From Marinococcus sp. PL1-022 (GTDB lineage Bacteria > Bacillota > Bacilli > Bacillales > Marinococcaceae): a DNA stretch of 64,000 bases. The position numbers were made by a program, and so were the translations under genes. Below are positions 26,129-34,655 of this stretch, in pieces. How positions within the stretch are numbered: the first letter of the stretch is position 1; every line of letters begins with the position of its first letter. The stretch lies in the NCBI RefSeq assembly GCF_033845285.1, contig NZ_JAWXCX010000001.1, positions 2,805,495-2,869,494 on the forward strand, in the 5' to 3' direction. The notes beneath the pieces were generated by a model. The model did no database searches. It had not been told where the DNA came from and was given only the letters and a program-made list of their open reading frames with translations.

Positions 26129-27454
26129 ATGGCTGGAAAACCTAAACGTAAATTTCAATTAAACGAAAAACAATTAGGCTACGCAATGGTCGCCCCGGCG
26201 CTCATTCTGATTCTTCTTGTCGTTATCTGGCCGGTACTGCTTTCCGGCTGGAACAGCCTGTTTGACTACCGGCTGAATGATCCCAGCAAATCAGAGCGTA
26301 TTATGACCGAGAGTCTGAATCTTGAAGAGTATGCCGATAACCGGTATCTCATCGAACAAAACATCAACGAATTAAGCGAAGCCTATCCAGAAGGAGAGGA
26401 AACGTTTAACGAAACCTGGGCTGTCGTCCAGGAGCATCATGAAGAGCTCGTGGACGATGAGGGGATGGCTTCAAGCTATCAGGAAGTCAACAGTATGCTG
26501 AATAACTACGAGCCTATCACAGACGATAATTTACGCATTCAATCGATCGACGGGTCGTGGGGCAGTGAATTTGAAGCTGCGATGGATGAACAGATTGAAG
26601 CTGTCAATTCCGTGCAGCAGCAGGCGGAGGGCGACATCGCAGTAGAAATTGGCTATCTGGCCGCCCAGCTCGACAACCTGCAAAGCTCGGTGCTGTCTTC
26701 GAATTTTGTCGGCCTGCAGAATTACACCGATTATCTGTTTAATGGCAGGACATGGACCGCCTTAACGAATACGACCTTCTTTACGATCGTTTCCGTTGGA
26801 GCTGAGCTGATTATCGGCCTGGGCGTCGCCCTGTTAATCAACCGGGCCTTCAAGGGACGCGGAATTGTGCGGGCTTCGGTTCTCGTGCCGTGGGCTATTC
26901 CAACAGCCGTGGCTGCCATGATGTGGAGCTATCTGTTCGACGGCCAATCCGGGATTGTCGCCCACTATATGGCTGCCATCGGATTGATTTCAGACCCCGG
27001 GACGCTGTTAACAACTGCTTCGGGCTCCATGTTTTCTATTATATTCGCAGACGTCTGGAAAACGACGCCATACATGGCCCTCCTTCTGCTTGCCGGGCTG
27101 CAGACTATACCAAACACGCAGTATGAAGCGGCTGAAGTTGACGGGGCAGGCAGTATACAGAAGTTTTTCTTTGTGACCCTGCCACTGTTAAAATCAGCGA
27201 TTCTCGTCGCCCTGCTGTTCAGAACTCTGGACGCCTTCCGCGTATTTGACCTGATTTATGTACTGACCGGCGGCGGACCGGCGAACGCCACGGAATCAAT
27301 TTCTGTGTTTGCCTACAAAATCCTGTTTGAACAGCAGAACTTCGGTGCCGGCTCCGCCCTTTCCGTCATTGTGTTTGTCTGCGTAGCCATTATCAGCTTC
27401 ATTTTCGTCAAGCTGCTTGGCTCGGACCTGTTCCCGGAAAAAGTGAAAAAATAA
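26129..27454 (+). CDS. CUT1 permease (MalF type) with large extracellular insertion
   Basis: A 441-residue permease, about 130-150 residues longer than its usual relatives. Helix 1 lies at about residues 18-42. Then comes a hydrophilic, acidic, helical insertion over about residues 45-185, before the standard FVGLQNYTDYLF segment that starts the conserved core. The EAA loop is EAAEVDGAGSIQKFFFVTLPLL near 335-355. The insertion sits where E. coli MalF has its P2 loop, which contacts the binding protein, so a role in docking the lipoprotein is plausible. No ATPase gene accompanies it. Confidence 0.9.
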   Translation: MAGKPKRKFQLNEKQLGYAMVAPALILILLVVIWPVLLSGWNSLFDYRLNDPSKSERIMTESLNLEEYADNRYLIEQNINELSEAYPEGEETFNETWAVVQEHHEELVDDEGMASSYQEVNSMLNNYEPITDDNLRIQSIDGSWGSEFEAAMDEQIEAVNSVQQQAEGDIAVEIGYLAAQLDNLQSSVLSSNFVGLQNYTDYLFNGRTWTALTNTTFFTIVSVGAELIIGLGVALLINRAFKGRGIVRASVLVPWAIPTAVAAMMWSYLFDGQSGIVAHYMAAIGLISDPGTLLTTASGSMFSIIFADVWKTTPYMALLLLAGLQTIPNTQYEAAEVDGAGSIQKFFFVTLPLLKSAILVALLFRTLDAFRVFDLIYVLTGGGPANATESISVFAYKILFEQQNFGAGSALSVIVFVCVAIISFIFVKLLGSDLFPEKVKK

Positions 27455-27473
27455 ATGGAAGGAGTGACTGCCC

Positions 27474-28295
27474 ATGTTTAAAAAACAAGCCGGTATCCGA
27501 TTTTATATTTTCCTGATTATCTTCGTGTTTCTCGTAATGTTTCCGTTCATCTGGGTGTTTTTAACCTCCCTGAAGCCGCAGGATGAGCTGACATCGTTCG
27601 CCTGGTTCACGTCCAATGCCACACTCGACTCCTATGCGTCGGCGATTACCACGAGGCCGCTGTTCCGTTACATGCTCAACAGCTTTGTCGTTTCCGGACT
27701 GACTACGGTTTTATCGCTCTTGATTGCTTCGTTCACGGCCTATGCGGTGACGAGGCTTCCCATCCGCGGCAAGACCCTGATTTTAGGACTGGTGCTGGCT
27801 TCATCGATGTTTCCGCCAATCGCGATCCTGTCTCCTATCTTTAACTTTGTGACAGACACGGGACTTCGCAACAGCTATATCGGTCTCGTGATTCCGTACA
27901 TCACCATCAGCCTGCCGCTTGCGATTTGGATTCTGGCTACCTTTTTTCAAAAGATCCCCTGGGAGCTCGAAGAATCGGCCAAGCTGGACGGTGCTACGCC
28001 GTTTCAGACATACCGCCAGATTATCCTGCCGCTCGCTACACCGGGCATTTTCACTACGGCGATTCTCGTTTTTATCGCAGCCTGGAACGAATATCTTTTC
28101 GCCCTGGCTATCAATACCGCTGATGCCTGGCGGACGATTCCAGTCGGCATCTCCTTCTACCAGAGTGAATATACAGTACCATGGGGCGACATTTCTGCCG
28201 CTACCGTTATCGTCACCATCCCGATTGTCATTCTCGTTCTGATTTTCCAGCGCCGGATTGTTTCCGGACTTACGAGCGGGTCAGTAAAGGAATAA
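27474..28295 (+). CDS. CUT1 permease (MalG type) of the second importer
   Basis: A 273-residue permease with six membrane helices. EAA loop EESAKLDGATPFQTYRQIILPL near residues 165-185. Spaced 19 nt from the MalF-type gene with GGAAGGAG before the ATG. It completes the CUT1 channel; the energising ATPase must come from elsewhere in the genome. Confidence 0.93.
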   Translation: MFKKQAGIRFYIFLIIFVFLVMFPFIWVFLTSLKPQDELTSFAWFTSNATLDSYASAITTRPLFRYMLNSFVVSGLTTVLSLLIASFTAYAVTRLPIRGKTLILGLVLASSMFPPIAILSPIFNFVTDTGLRNSYIGLVIPYITISLPLAIWILATFFQKIPWELEESAKLDGATPFQTYRQIILPLATPGIFTTAILVFIAAWNEYLFALAINTADAWRTIPVGISFYQSEYTVPWGDISAATVIVTIPIVILVLIFQRRIVSGLTSGSVKE

Positions 28296-28325
28296 TCAAC
28301 GTATATAAAAAGGAGTGGAGCTCAC

Positions 28326-29369
28326 ATGAAAATAGTAAATATCGGCGTCATCGGATGCGGAAGCATCGCAAGAAACCGCCACATACCAGAATACGAAGCA
28401 AATCCGCATACCACCATCCGGGCGGTCTGCGACCTCGTAAAGGAACGCGCCGAGGAAACGGCCTCCCATCTCGGAGCTGCGGCGTACACAGATTATCATG
28501 AGCTGTTAAAGGACGAATCGATCGAGGCAGTGAGTGTCTGCACGTCCAACCATATGCATGCCCGCATCAGCATCGACGCTCTCGCTGCCGGTAAGCACGT
28601 ACTCTGTGAAAAACCAATGGCAACAAGCGAACAGGAAGCCGAAGAAATGATGGAGGCCGAAAAGCGCAGCGGCAAAAAGCTAATGATTGCCCACAACCAG
28701 CGTTTCGTCCCCTCTCACGTGAAGGCAAGGGAGCTGATTGCAAACGGCGAGCTTGGCAAAATCTTCAGCTTCCGGACGACGTTTGGCCACGGCGGTCCCG
28801 AGGGCTGGAGCATTGACGGCAAGGACAGCTGGTTTTTCCGCAGGGAGGAAGCCTTTATCGGTGCCATGGGAGACCTTGGGGTGCACAAATCCGACCTTAT
28901 TCAGTTTCTGCTCGATGAGCCGGTAACCCAGGTGGCTGCTTTTGTGGAAAACAATGCAAAGGAAAATATCACGGTGGATGACAACGCCGTCTGCCTGCTC
29001 AGAACAGCGGGAGGCCTGATTGGAACTCTCACGGCCAGTTGGGCGTATGTGCCCGAGGAAGACAACTCGACAATCATTTACGGTGAAAAAGGGACGCTCC
29101 GCCTTGAGGATGATCCGGTCCATTCACTGACTGCCCATTATACCAACGGCCATACGGTCCGCTACGAGCTGGGAGGCATTCAGACAAACGATGCCGGCGG
29201 CCAGGAAGGCTCCGGCGTGATTGATGCTTTTACTCATAGCATTGTTTCAAATACGGAGGTTCCAGTATCCGCTGCAGACGGAAAGCAGGCTCTCGACGTT
29301 ATTCTGGCAGCTCTTGCGTCCAGCGAACGCGGGCAGTTTATTACTATCGGAAAAGAAGGTGTTCAATAA
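28326..29369 (+). CDS. Gfo/Idh/MocA-family sugar oxidoreductase
   Basis: A 347-residue NAD(P)-dependent dehydrogenase. The Rossmann motif is GVIGCGSIARNRHIPEY; the family EKP motif is present as LCEKPMATS, and a catalytic His is likely in MGDLGVHKSDL. In a sugar-uptake operon it likely oxidises the imported sugar or a derivative (ThuB-like 3-keto-sugar chemistry is a known precedent). It overlaps the next gene by 1 nt (TAATG), so the two enzymes are made together and probably act in sequence. Confidence 0.9.
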   Translation: MKIVNIGVIGCGSIARNRHIPEYEANPHTTIRAVCDLVKERAEETASHLGAAAYTDYHELLKDESIEAVSVCTSNHMHARISIDALAAGKHVLCEKPMATSEQEAEEMMEAEKRSGKKLMIAHNQRFVPSHVKARELIANGELGKIFSFRTTFGHGGPEGWSIDGKDSWFFRREEAFIGAMGDLGVHKSDLIQFLLDEPVTQVAAFVENNAKENITVDDNAVCLLRTAGGLIGTLTASWAYVPEEDNSTIIYGEKGTLRLEDDPVHSLTAHYTNGHTVRYELGGIQTNDAGGQEGSGVIDAFTHSIVSNTEVPVSAADGKQALDVILAALASSERGQFITIGKEGVQ

Positions 29370-30337
29370 TGAAGATCGGCGTTTTTACTGTTCTTTATGC
29401 TGATTTGGCTTTTACAGACATGCTCGACAAGGTGAAACGTGCCGGAGTGCAGGCGGTAGAGCTTGGCACCGGTGGCAACCCGGGCAGCGCCCACGCAAAT
29501 GTGGACGAGCTTTTACACAGCGAGGATGCACGCAGACAGTTTCAGGAAGCCCTGGACTCCCGGGGCTTAACCGTCAGCGCGCTCAGCTGCCACGCCAACC
29601 CAATTTCTCCGGATCCGGCTGAAGCGAAGGAGGCGGACGAAACATTCAAAAAAACCGTACAGCTTGCGAGCCTCCTGAATATTCCGGTCGTCAATACATT
29701 TTCCGGGGTTGCCGGAAGCGACGAGAGCGCCAAGCATCCAAACTGGCCGGTCGCGCCGTGGCCGAGTGCGTATTCGGACATTTACAACTGGCAGTGGGAG
29801 CAAAAGCTTATTCCTTATTGGAAGGAGGCCGGGAGCTACGCTAAAGAACACGGCATCAAGGTCGGTATCGAGCCCCACGGAGGCTTTCTGGTTCATACGC
29901 CGTATACGGTATTGAAGCTGCGGGAGGCGACCAATGATGCCGTGGGCGCCAACCTTGACCCGAGTCATATGTGGTGGCAGGGGATCGATCCGGTCGCCGC
30001 GATCAAAATTCTCGGAAAAGAAGGAGCGATTCACCACTTTCACGCCAAGGACACGTACATTGACCAGGATAACGTCAACATGTACGGCCTCACTGACATG
30101 CAGCCGTACAGCAGCGTTCAGACCCGGGCCTGGAGCTTCCGTTCGGTCGGCTTCGGCCACGGCATGAAGGAATGGAGCGACATGATCAGTGCGCTCCGGA
30201 CGTTCGGCTATGACCATGTTGTCAGCATCGAGCACGAAGATCCAATCATGTCACTCGATGAAGGCTTCGAGCGGGCTGTACAAAACCTAAACTCCGTAAA
30301 TATCTCTGAACGCCCAGTCGACATGTGGTGGGCATAG
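29369..30337 (+). CDS. Sugar phosphate isomerase/epimerase-like TIM-barrel protein
   Basis: A 322-residue AP endonuclease 2/xylose isomerase-like barrel. Metal ligands are visible in GIEPHGGF (Glu), NLDPSHMWWQG (Asp, His), HFHAKDTY (His, Asp) and SIEHEDP (Glu). Partners with the overlapping Gfo/Idh gene: such pairs isomerise, epimerise or cleave keto-sugars made by the dehydrogenase. Precise activity unknown. Last gene of the operon; a strong terminator follows. Confidence 0.88.
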   Translation: MKIGVFTVLYADLAFTDMLDKVKRAGVQAVELGTGGNPGSAHANVDELLHSEDARRQFQEALDSRGLTVSALSCHANPISPDPAEAKEADETFKKTVQLASLLNIPVVNTFSGVAGSDESAKHPNWPVAPWPSAYSDIYNWQWEQKLIPYWKEAGSYAKEHGIKVGIEPHGGFLVHTPYTVLKLREATNDAVGANLDPSHMWWQGIDPVAAIKILGKEGAIHHFHAKDTYIDQDNVNMYGLTDMQPYSSVQTRAWSFRSVGFGHGMKEWSDMISALRTFGYDHVVSIEHEDPIMSLDEGFERAVQNLNSVNISERPVDMWWA

Positions 30338-30349
30338 CCCTCCACATCA

Positions 30350-30388
30350 AAAAAGCTGCTCCCCTTTACTCAGGGCGGGCAGCTTTTT
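30350..30388. terminator. Bidirectional terminator between sugar operon and lia operon
   Basis: AAAAAGCTGC and GCAGCTTTTT pair perfectly and are extended by CCCC/GGGCG-type pairs. T5 lies on the right for the plus-strand operon, A6 on the left for the lia operon. Confidence 0.9.
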
Positions 30389-31016
30389 AAAATAGGCGAT
30401 GCTTGTACGCATAAACGACTGCCTGGGTACGGTCCTGCACCTGCAGCTTATGAAGAACACTACTCACGTGCACCTTCGCCGTTTTCAGGGCAATAAACAG
30501 CTCTTTGGCAATTTCCATATTGGTTTTCCCCTCCGCAAGCAGCCGCAATACCTCGAGCTCGCGTGCGGTCAGTTCCTCATGCAGCTCCCTCTGATCCCGC
30601 CGTTTCATGTTCGCCATCAGATTCCCCGCCACCTCCGGCTCCAGAATCGACTGGCCGTCGTGCGTTTTCCGGATCGCCGCTGCGATCTCCCCGGCCCGGG
30701 AGGTTTTTAAAATATAGCTTACCGCGCCCGCTTCAAGCGCCGGATATACCTTTTCGTCATCGATAAAGCTTGTGACGATAATAATTTTGGCTGCCGGCCA
30801 TGCCTCCATAATTTTTGCTGTCGCCTCAATGCCGTTCATATCATCCATCACAAGATCCATAAGGATAATATCCGGCCTGAGCTCAAGCGCCAGCCTGACC
30901 GCTTCCCTTCCGCTTGAAGCTTCAGCGGTTACTTCCATATCCGGCTGTGTTGATAAATACGAGGTCACCCCAATACGCACCATTTCATGGTCATCTGCAA
31001 ACAGGATGGTGATCAT
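30387..31016 (-). CDS. liaR: LiaR/VraR-type response regulator
   Basis: A 209-residue NarL-family regulator. Receiver domain with DDHEM pocket and phospho-Asp in DIILMDLVMDDMNG near residue 54; C-terminal LuxR helix-turn-helix in LTARELEVLRLLAEGKTNMEIAKELFIALKTAKVHVSSVLHKL. It is the last gene of liaI-liaH-liaF-liaS-liaR and overlaps liaS by 4 nt. The known family role is activating liaIH on cell-wall antibiotic damage (lipid II cycle). Confidence 0.9.
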   Translation of the reverse strand: MITILFADDHEMVRIGVTSYLSTQPDMEVTAEASSGREAVRLALELRPDIILMDLVMDDMNGIEATAKIMEAWPAAKIIIVTSFIDDEKVYPALEAGAVSYILKTSRAGEIAAAIRKTHDGQSILEPEVAGNLMANMKRRDQRELHEELTARELEVLRLLAEGKTNMEIAKELFIALKTAKVHVSSVLHKLQVQDRTQAVVYAYKHRLF

Positions 31017-32047
31017 ACCTCTTCCCCCTTCGACAGCCAGGGCACTTTGACGTCGATGCGGCTGCCTTCTCCCGGCAGACTCACCAGATGGAAATGCCCG
31101 CCGATTTCCTCTGTTCGTTCCTTCATCGTACTCAGGCCGTAGCTGTCTGGTTTTTCTTCCTCCATATAAAACCCGACACCATTATCCTGGACGCGCAAAA
31201 TAATAAATTCTTCGCGCTGCAGCAGAGACACCTTCAATTCAGTCGCCTTCGCGTGACGCAGCGTGTTGGAAATCGATTCCTGGCTGATCCGAAACAGCTG
31301 ATCCTCCACTCCCTTTTCAATCGGAAATGGCTCAATCACCTGCTTAATCTGCAGCGGCACCTTCGTCGTCAGATCGTTCAGCAGCTGAGCAATTCCTTCC
31401 TGCAGTGTTTGCTTATTCAGTGCGGCCGGCCGCAGATGAAGAAGCAAAGCCCTCATTTCGAGCTGGGACTGGTTGATCATCCGCTCGATGGTCTGCCATT
31501 CCCGGGAGACCTCCCCGGCGCCAGCCTGTTCATTAACCGCAGATATCATCATGGAGGCCGCGAACAGCTGCTGGCTTACCGAATCATGGAGCTCACGGGC
31601 GATTCGGTTTCTTTCCTGCGAAATAACTTCCTGCAGGCTCTTTTCCCGGTCTTCGGCCCGTTCCGTCGCCAGCTTCTGCCCCCGCTCGGCCTGTCCCTGC
31701 AGCTGGCGCTCCACCATTTCAAGCTCCGTACGCAGCTCTTCTACTTCCCGGTACACCTCTGCCGGCCAGATTGTTTTAGAGCTTCCTCTGCCCAGCCGCT
31801 CCAGCACAGCCTGCAGCTGCTGCCAGCGGGCGTTCCAGGCCCGGAGCACCAAAAAACCGAGAGCGGTGCCAAGAAGAACAATCAGAACCACGAGCAAAAA
31901 TACATACGGAAGCCCGCTCATCGTTTGCCCCGTCAGTACGTCCCACATGTCAAAAGGCAGCATCAGCAGAAGCGGAATCACGGCTGCGGCGCTTATAAGG
32001 AGGGCTGCGGCAATTCCCCACCCAGCCGCTTTCACAAAGCTGTTCAT
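31013..32047 (-). CDS. liaS: LiaS/VraS-type sensor histidine kinase
   Basis: A 344-residue intramembrane-sensing kinase. Two membrane helices lie near residues 10-28 and 47-68 with a very short outside loop; a coiled coil follows, then HisKA_3 with the phospho-His in RNRIARELHDSVSQQLFAASM, then the ATPase domain with DNGVGFYMEE and GLSTMKERTEEIGG. It overlaps liaF and liaR by 4 nt each. LiaF normally keeps it off until the envelope is stressed. Confidence 0.92.
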   Translation of the reverse strand: MNSFVKAAGWGIAAALLISAAAVIPLLLMLPFDMWDVLTGQTMSGLPYVFLLVVLIVLLGTALGFLVLRAWNARWQQLQAVLERLGRGSSKTIWPAEVYREVEELRTELEMVERQLQGQAERGQKLATERAEDREKSLQEVISQERNRIARELHDSVSQQLFAASMMISAVNEQAGAGEVSREWQTIERMINQSQLEMRALLLHLRPAALNKQTLQEGIAQLLNDLTTKVPLQIKQVIEPFPIEKGVEDQLFRISQESISNTLRHAKATELKVSLLQREEFIILRVQDNGVGFYMEEEKPDSYGLSTMKERTEEIGGHFHLVSLPGEGSRIDVKVPWLSKGEEV

Positions 32048-32766
32048 CGCCGCTCCACCTCCAGATCCCCACTGAGAAGCGAGGTGAAAATGTAAAGCGT
32101 GGAGGCTTCTTCGTCTGCCGCAGGCGAATGGTAGGTAACCGTCTGTTTCCAGCGCTTTGCTTCTTCTTTGCCAAACAGGCGCACGCGCCCGTACAGCGTG
32201 CTGTGCCGGATGATCACGTTCACCTCGTACGGAACGTAGACGGTCACTGAACCCAGGCCGTGGCGGACGATAATCACCGCCTGCTGCGGCAGCACCGTGT
32301 TGGTGGCATCAACAATTTTATCGCCGACGCCGCCAATCACGTTAATATCCTTCCAGTGAAATGGCTTCCGTCCGACCTTCTCCCGCCCCCACAGGCGGTT
32401 GCCGAGCAGCTCGTCCCGTTCATAATTCTCCATTCTGCCGCTCAGCTCCTCCACCTCTGCCTGTTCTTCGACGGGCTCCCGGCCTGAGCGGCGCATCTGC
32501 AGAAGCAGCAGAACGAAAAAGGCGATCACCCAGAACTGGACGGCCCAGAGAGTGACCGCTGTAAGACCCAGTCCGATCCACCCGGTCCACCAGAAAATGG
32601 CCGAGAGTGTCCGCCTTTTCGTCCGTTTTCCGATAAATATAAATAGGCCGAAGAAAAACAGTATGGGCAGCAAACCCGCTCCGTCCGAAAAAAATTCCAG
32701 TATAAACAGGAGGATTCCCGTAAAAAACACGAATTGGATCGTCTTCGTTGATATGTGGGAAAACAT
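32044..32766 (-). CDS. liaF: LiaF-type inhibitor of the envelope stress kinase
   Basis: A 240-residue protein with four membrane helices in the first 100 residues, then a soluble C-terminal beta-rich domain (DUF2154/LiaF-like: INVIGGVGDKIVDATNTVLPQQAVIIVRHGLGSVTVYVPYEV). LiaF is known to inhibit LiaS. It sits after the liaIH terminator, so its level may come from readthrough or from its own weak promoter. No liaG is present. Confidence 0.9.
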   Translation of the reverse strand: MFSHISTKTIQFVFFTGILLFILEFFSDGAGLLPILFFFGLFIFIGKRTKRRTLSAIFWWTGWIGLGLTAVTLWAVQFWVIAFFVLLLLQMRRSGREPVEEQAEVEELSGRMENYERDELLGNRLWGREKVGRKPFHWKDINVIGGVGDKIVDATNTVLPQQAVIIVRHGLGSVTVYVPYEVNVIIRHSTLYGRVRLFGKEEAKRWKQTVTYHSPAADEEASTLYIFTSLLSGDLEVERR

Positions 32767-32795
32767 AGGAACCCTCCTTTGCTGTTTTTATGTAA

Positions 32796-32832
32796 GTTAA
32801 AAATAGAGACGCCCTGGTCAGCGTCTCTATTT
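32796..32832 (-). terminator. Terminator between liaH and liaF
   Basis: AAATAGAGACGC and GCGTCTCTATTT form a perfect 12-bp stem with an 8-nt loop and a U-run on the minus strand. It would produce an abundant liaIH transcript and a minor full-length one, as reported in B. subtilis. Confidence 0.9.
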
Positions 32833-32834
32833 TA

Positions 32835-33473
32835 TCACGCTTTTTCCTGCTCCGCCTCTGTCTTCCGTTTTTCCAGACGGGCTACCCGTTCGTCGAAGGT
32901 GGAATGCTCATACTCCTGCTGCTGATGGTGCTCCATACTTTCCAAATACTGTTCCACTTCTTTAAAACGGGACTCCGGGTCGCGGCCGTTCTCCTGATAC
33001 AGCTTAGAAATATTGTGATTGGCCCGGGCTACATTTTCCCGCCCCATCCACTCCATCCGTTTCAAACGCATATCCTTCAGCTTGTACACCATTTCCTGAT
33101 GCCGCCGTTCAAGCGTCTGGAGCTGTTCTTCTGCTTCTTTTTTCATTGAAGCAAGCTTTTGCGCCCGCTCACCGTACTGTTCAATTTCCCCGGCGGCAAT
33201 ATCATACAGCTCGTTCTCTTCATAATGCTTTACTACCGCGGCCTGCTGCTTGCGTTTATCCAGCATGCTTTCTGCTTCGTCCTGTTCGTGCTGAAATTCT
33301 TCAACCAGCCGGCGCTGGCGGTCTGTCAGCCTGCTTACCTTTTCCGTCTCGCGCTCTGCCTCTTTAATATAGCGGTTGAGCGAGACGATCGGATTGTCTG
33401 TTTCTTTTTTCATGTTCCACCGCTCCCATTCGTGTTCGACATCCTCCTTGAACTGCTGCCAAATGCCTGCCAT
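32835..33473 (-). CDS. liaH: LiaH-type PspA/IM30 phage shock protein
   Basis: A 212-residue, nearly all-helical PspA/IM30 protein: long coiled coil from about residue 25 to 180, rich in Glu, Lys and Gln (NPIVSLNRYIKEAERETEKVSRLTDRQ, KLKDMRLKRMEWMGRENVARANHNISKL). It binds stressed membranes and is the main effector of the Lia system, recruited by the small membrane protein encoded just upstream. Confidence 0.92.
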   Translation of the reverse strand: MAGIWQQFKEDVEHEWERWNMKKETDNPIVSLNRYIKEAERETEKVSRLTDRQRRLVEEFQHEQDEAESMLDKRKQQAAVVKHYEENELYDIAAGEIEQYGERAQKLASMKKEAEEQLQTLERRHQEMVYKLKDMRLKRMEWMGRENVARANHNISKLYQENGRDPESRFKEVEQYLESMEHHQQQEYEHSTFDERVARLEKRKTEAEQEKA

Positions 33474-33491
33474 GGACTATTCCTCCTTTTT

Positions 33492-33848
33492 TTATCTGCG
33501 CTTGAGCTTTTTCCATTCCTCTTCAAAGCCTGTAAACGGGTCTTTCGTTCTTGTATGGCGGTCGATGTCCACCTCATCACCATTCCATTTTTTTACGCTC
33601 CAGTATATTGCATACAAGCCGAGAAGCGCGATTACTGCATAGATATTGGTGAGCGCAAGCAGTATGGCTGTGATACCCACGATCACCCAAAAAACCCTCG
33701 CCGCGGTGGATGTGCTTTCCTGAAACTGGCGGTAGACGATATACGCAAGCGCCACTCCGGCTGCGAGCAGCAGCAGCGGCCCAAGGTTGGACAGAACGAC
33801 AATCGCTGCGACTGTAATCACTGCTGTTAATCCGATTTTTTTCCACAT
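33492..33848 (-). CDS. liaI: LiaI-like small membrane protein
   Basis: A 118-residue protein with about four membrane helices packed in two hydrophobic hairpins (residues 5-38 and 50-85) and a charged C-terminal tail (KKWNGDEVDIDRHTRTKDPFTGFEEEWKKLKRR). By position directly upstream of liaH and by topology it is the LiaI-type membrane anchor. Sequence similarity to B. subtilis LiaI is loose, so the symbol is by context. The 130-nt upstream region should hold the LiaR-activated promoter, but I could not identify a confident LiaR box. Confidence 0.75.
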   Translation of the reverse strand: MWKKIGLTAVITVAAIVVLSNLGPLLLLAAGVALAYIVYRQFQESTSTAARVFWVIVGITAILLALTNIYAVIALLGLYAIYWSVKKWNGDEVDIDRHTRTKDPFTGFEEEWKKLKRR

Positions 33849-33948
33849 GGTGTTTCCCCCTTCCTGTACTTCTATCTTACGCCGGTTCCCCGGATTCCGG
33901 GAGCAGCCCGGGGTCTATCTTTTCTACGCCTCAAGACGTATTTACCAT

Positions 33949-33978
33949 AAAAAAACACCCTTTCTGTATAAAAGGGTG
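33949..33978 (-). terminator. Terminator of the GAF-STAS operon
   Basis: CACCCTTT / AAAGGGTG stem with a 7-nt loop and a run of seven U residues on the minus strand, next to the stop at 33980. Confidence 0.88.
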
Positions 33979-33979
33979 C

Positions 33980-34606
33980 TTACGTCTGGATCTGCTGCCC
34001 TGCATTTTCAAGGGCCCCGATCGTCTTTTTTTTAAATACATCGTCGACCGGACGGCCGTCCGGACTCGCATAATTCAGCTGATTTTTTTTCGGGAGGTAA
34101 ACATATCCCAGTGCTTCAAGCTCTCCGCAAAGTCCGGCCGGCAGCTCCCCGGACCCCGTCTGCCGGATAAAATGCTCTGTTACCGAGACAGTGACCTCTG
34201 TATCCGTAGATCCAGTGTTCAGCACAAACATATCATTTTCGTTCTGCTTGATCCATTTTCCTTTGGAAAAGAGCGAAAACGTCGATGCTTCGAGGGCGGA
34301 AATGCCGCTGAGGTTCACTCGGTAAACGTCATTAATGATCTGTCGCACCATTTCGCCGGACAGACTGGCCGGCAGCCGGGCAAGTGCATAGTCAAGCAGC
34401 TCCTCTTTGCCGGCGGCCTGCCATTGCTGTTCAGTCCATGCTGCGAAAACGGGATGCGACCTCCGGGCGCCAGGCGCTTTCGGGTCTGCTGCAATACTCT
34501 GCAGTGAGATATCGAAAATGGTAAAAACAATGCACTCCACCAAAGCTGCGGTAAGTTTATTTTCATTTTCCACTCTTTCATCCATCTGTTCTGCTTTTGT
34601 ACTCAT
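33980..34606 (-). CDS. Unknown protein co-transcribed with a GAF-STAS protein
   Basis: A 208-residue protein that I do not recognise. It begins MSTKAEQMDERVENENK, has a helical N-terminal half with a possible hydrophobic patch (AALVECIVFTIFDISLQ), and a C-terminal half with strands and small motifs (GYVYLPKKNQLNYASPDGRPVDD). No signal peptide or membrane helix. The ATG at 34606 has GAAGGAAC upstream; the longer TTG start at 34684 lies inside the preceding gene. The close spacing behind the GAF-STAS gene suggests a partner or output protein of the same sensory unit. Confidence 0.75.
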   Translation of the reverse strand: MSTKAEQMDERVENENKLTAALVECIVFTIFDISLQSIAADPKAPGARRSHPVFAAWTEQQWQAAGKEELLDYALARLPASLSGEMVRQIINDVYRVNLSGISALEASTFSLFSKGKWIKQNENDMFVLNTGSTDTEVTVSVTEHFIRQTGSGELPAGLCGELEALGYVYLPKKNQLNYASPDGRPVDDVFKKKTIGALENAGQQIQT

Positions 34607-34655
34607 ATCAGTTCCTTCTTTCAACTTGATATGTAAACCGTCCACCGTTCTCTGT

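Noticed and set aside
29567-30235. 222-codon minus-strand frame inside the TIM-barrel gene
   Set aside because: Shadow of a conserved gene; no ribosome binding site or conserved motif.
33159-33830. 223-codon plus-strand frame across liaH and liaI
   Set aside because: Cys/Phe/His-rich translation of the reverse strand of two conserved genes.
33849-33948. LiaR-binding box upstream of liaI
   Set aside because: The region should contain one, but no inverted repeat close to the known LiaR site could be identified with confidence.
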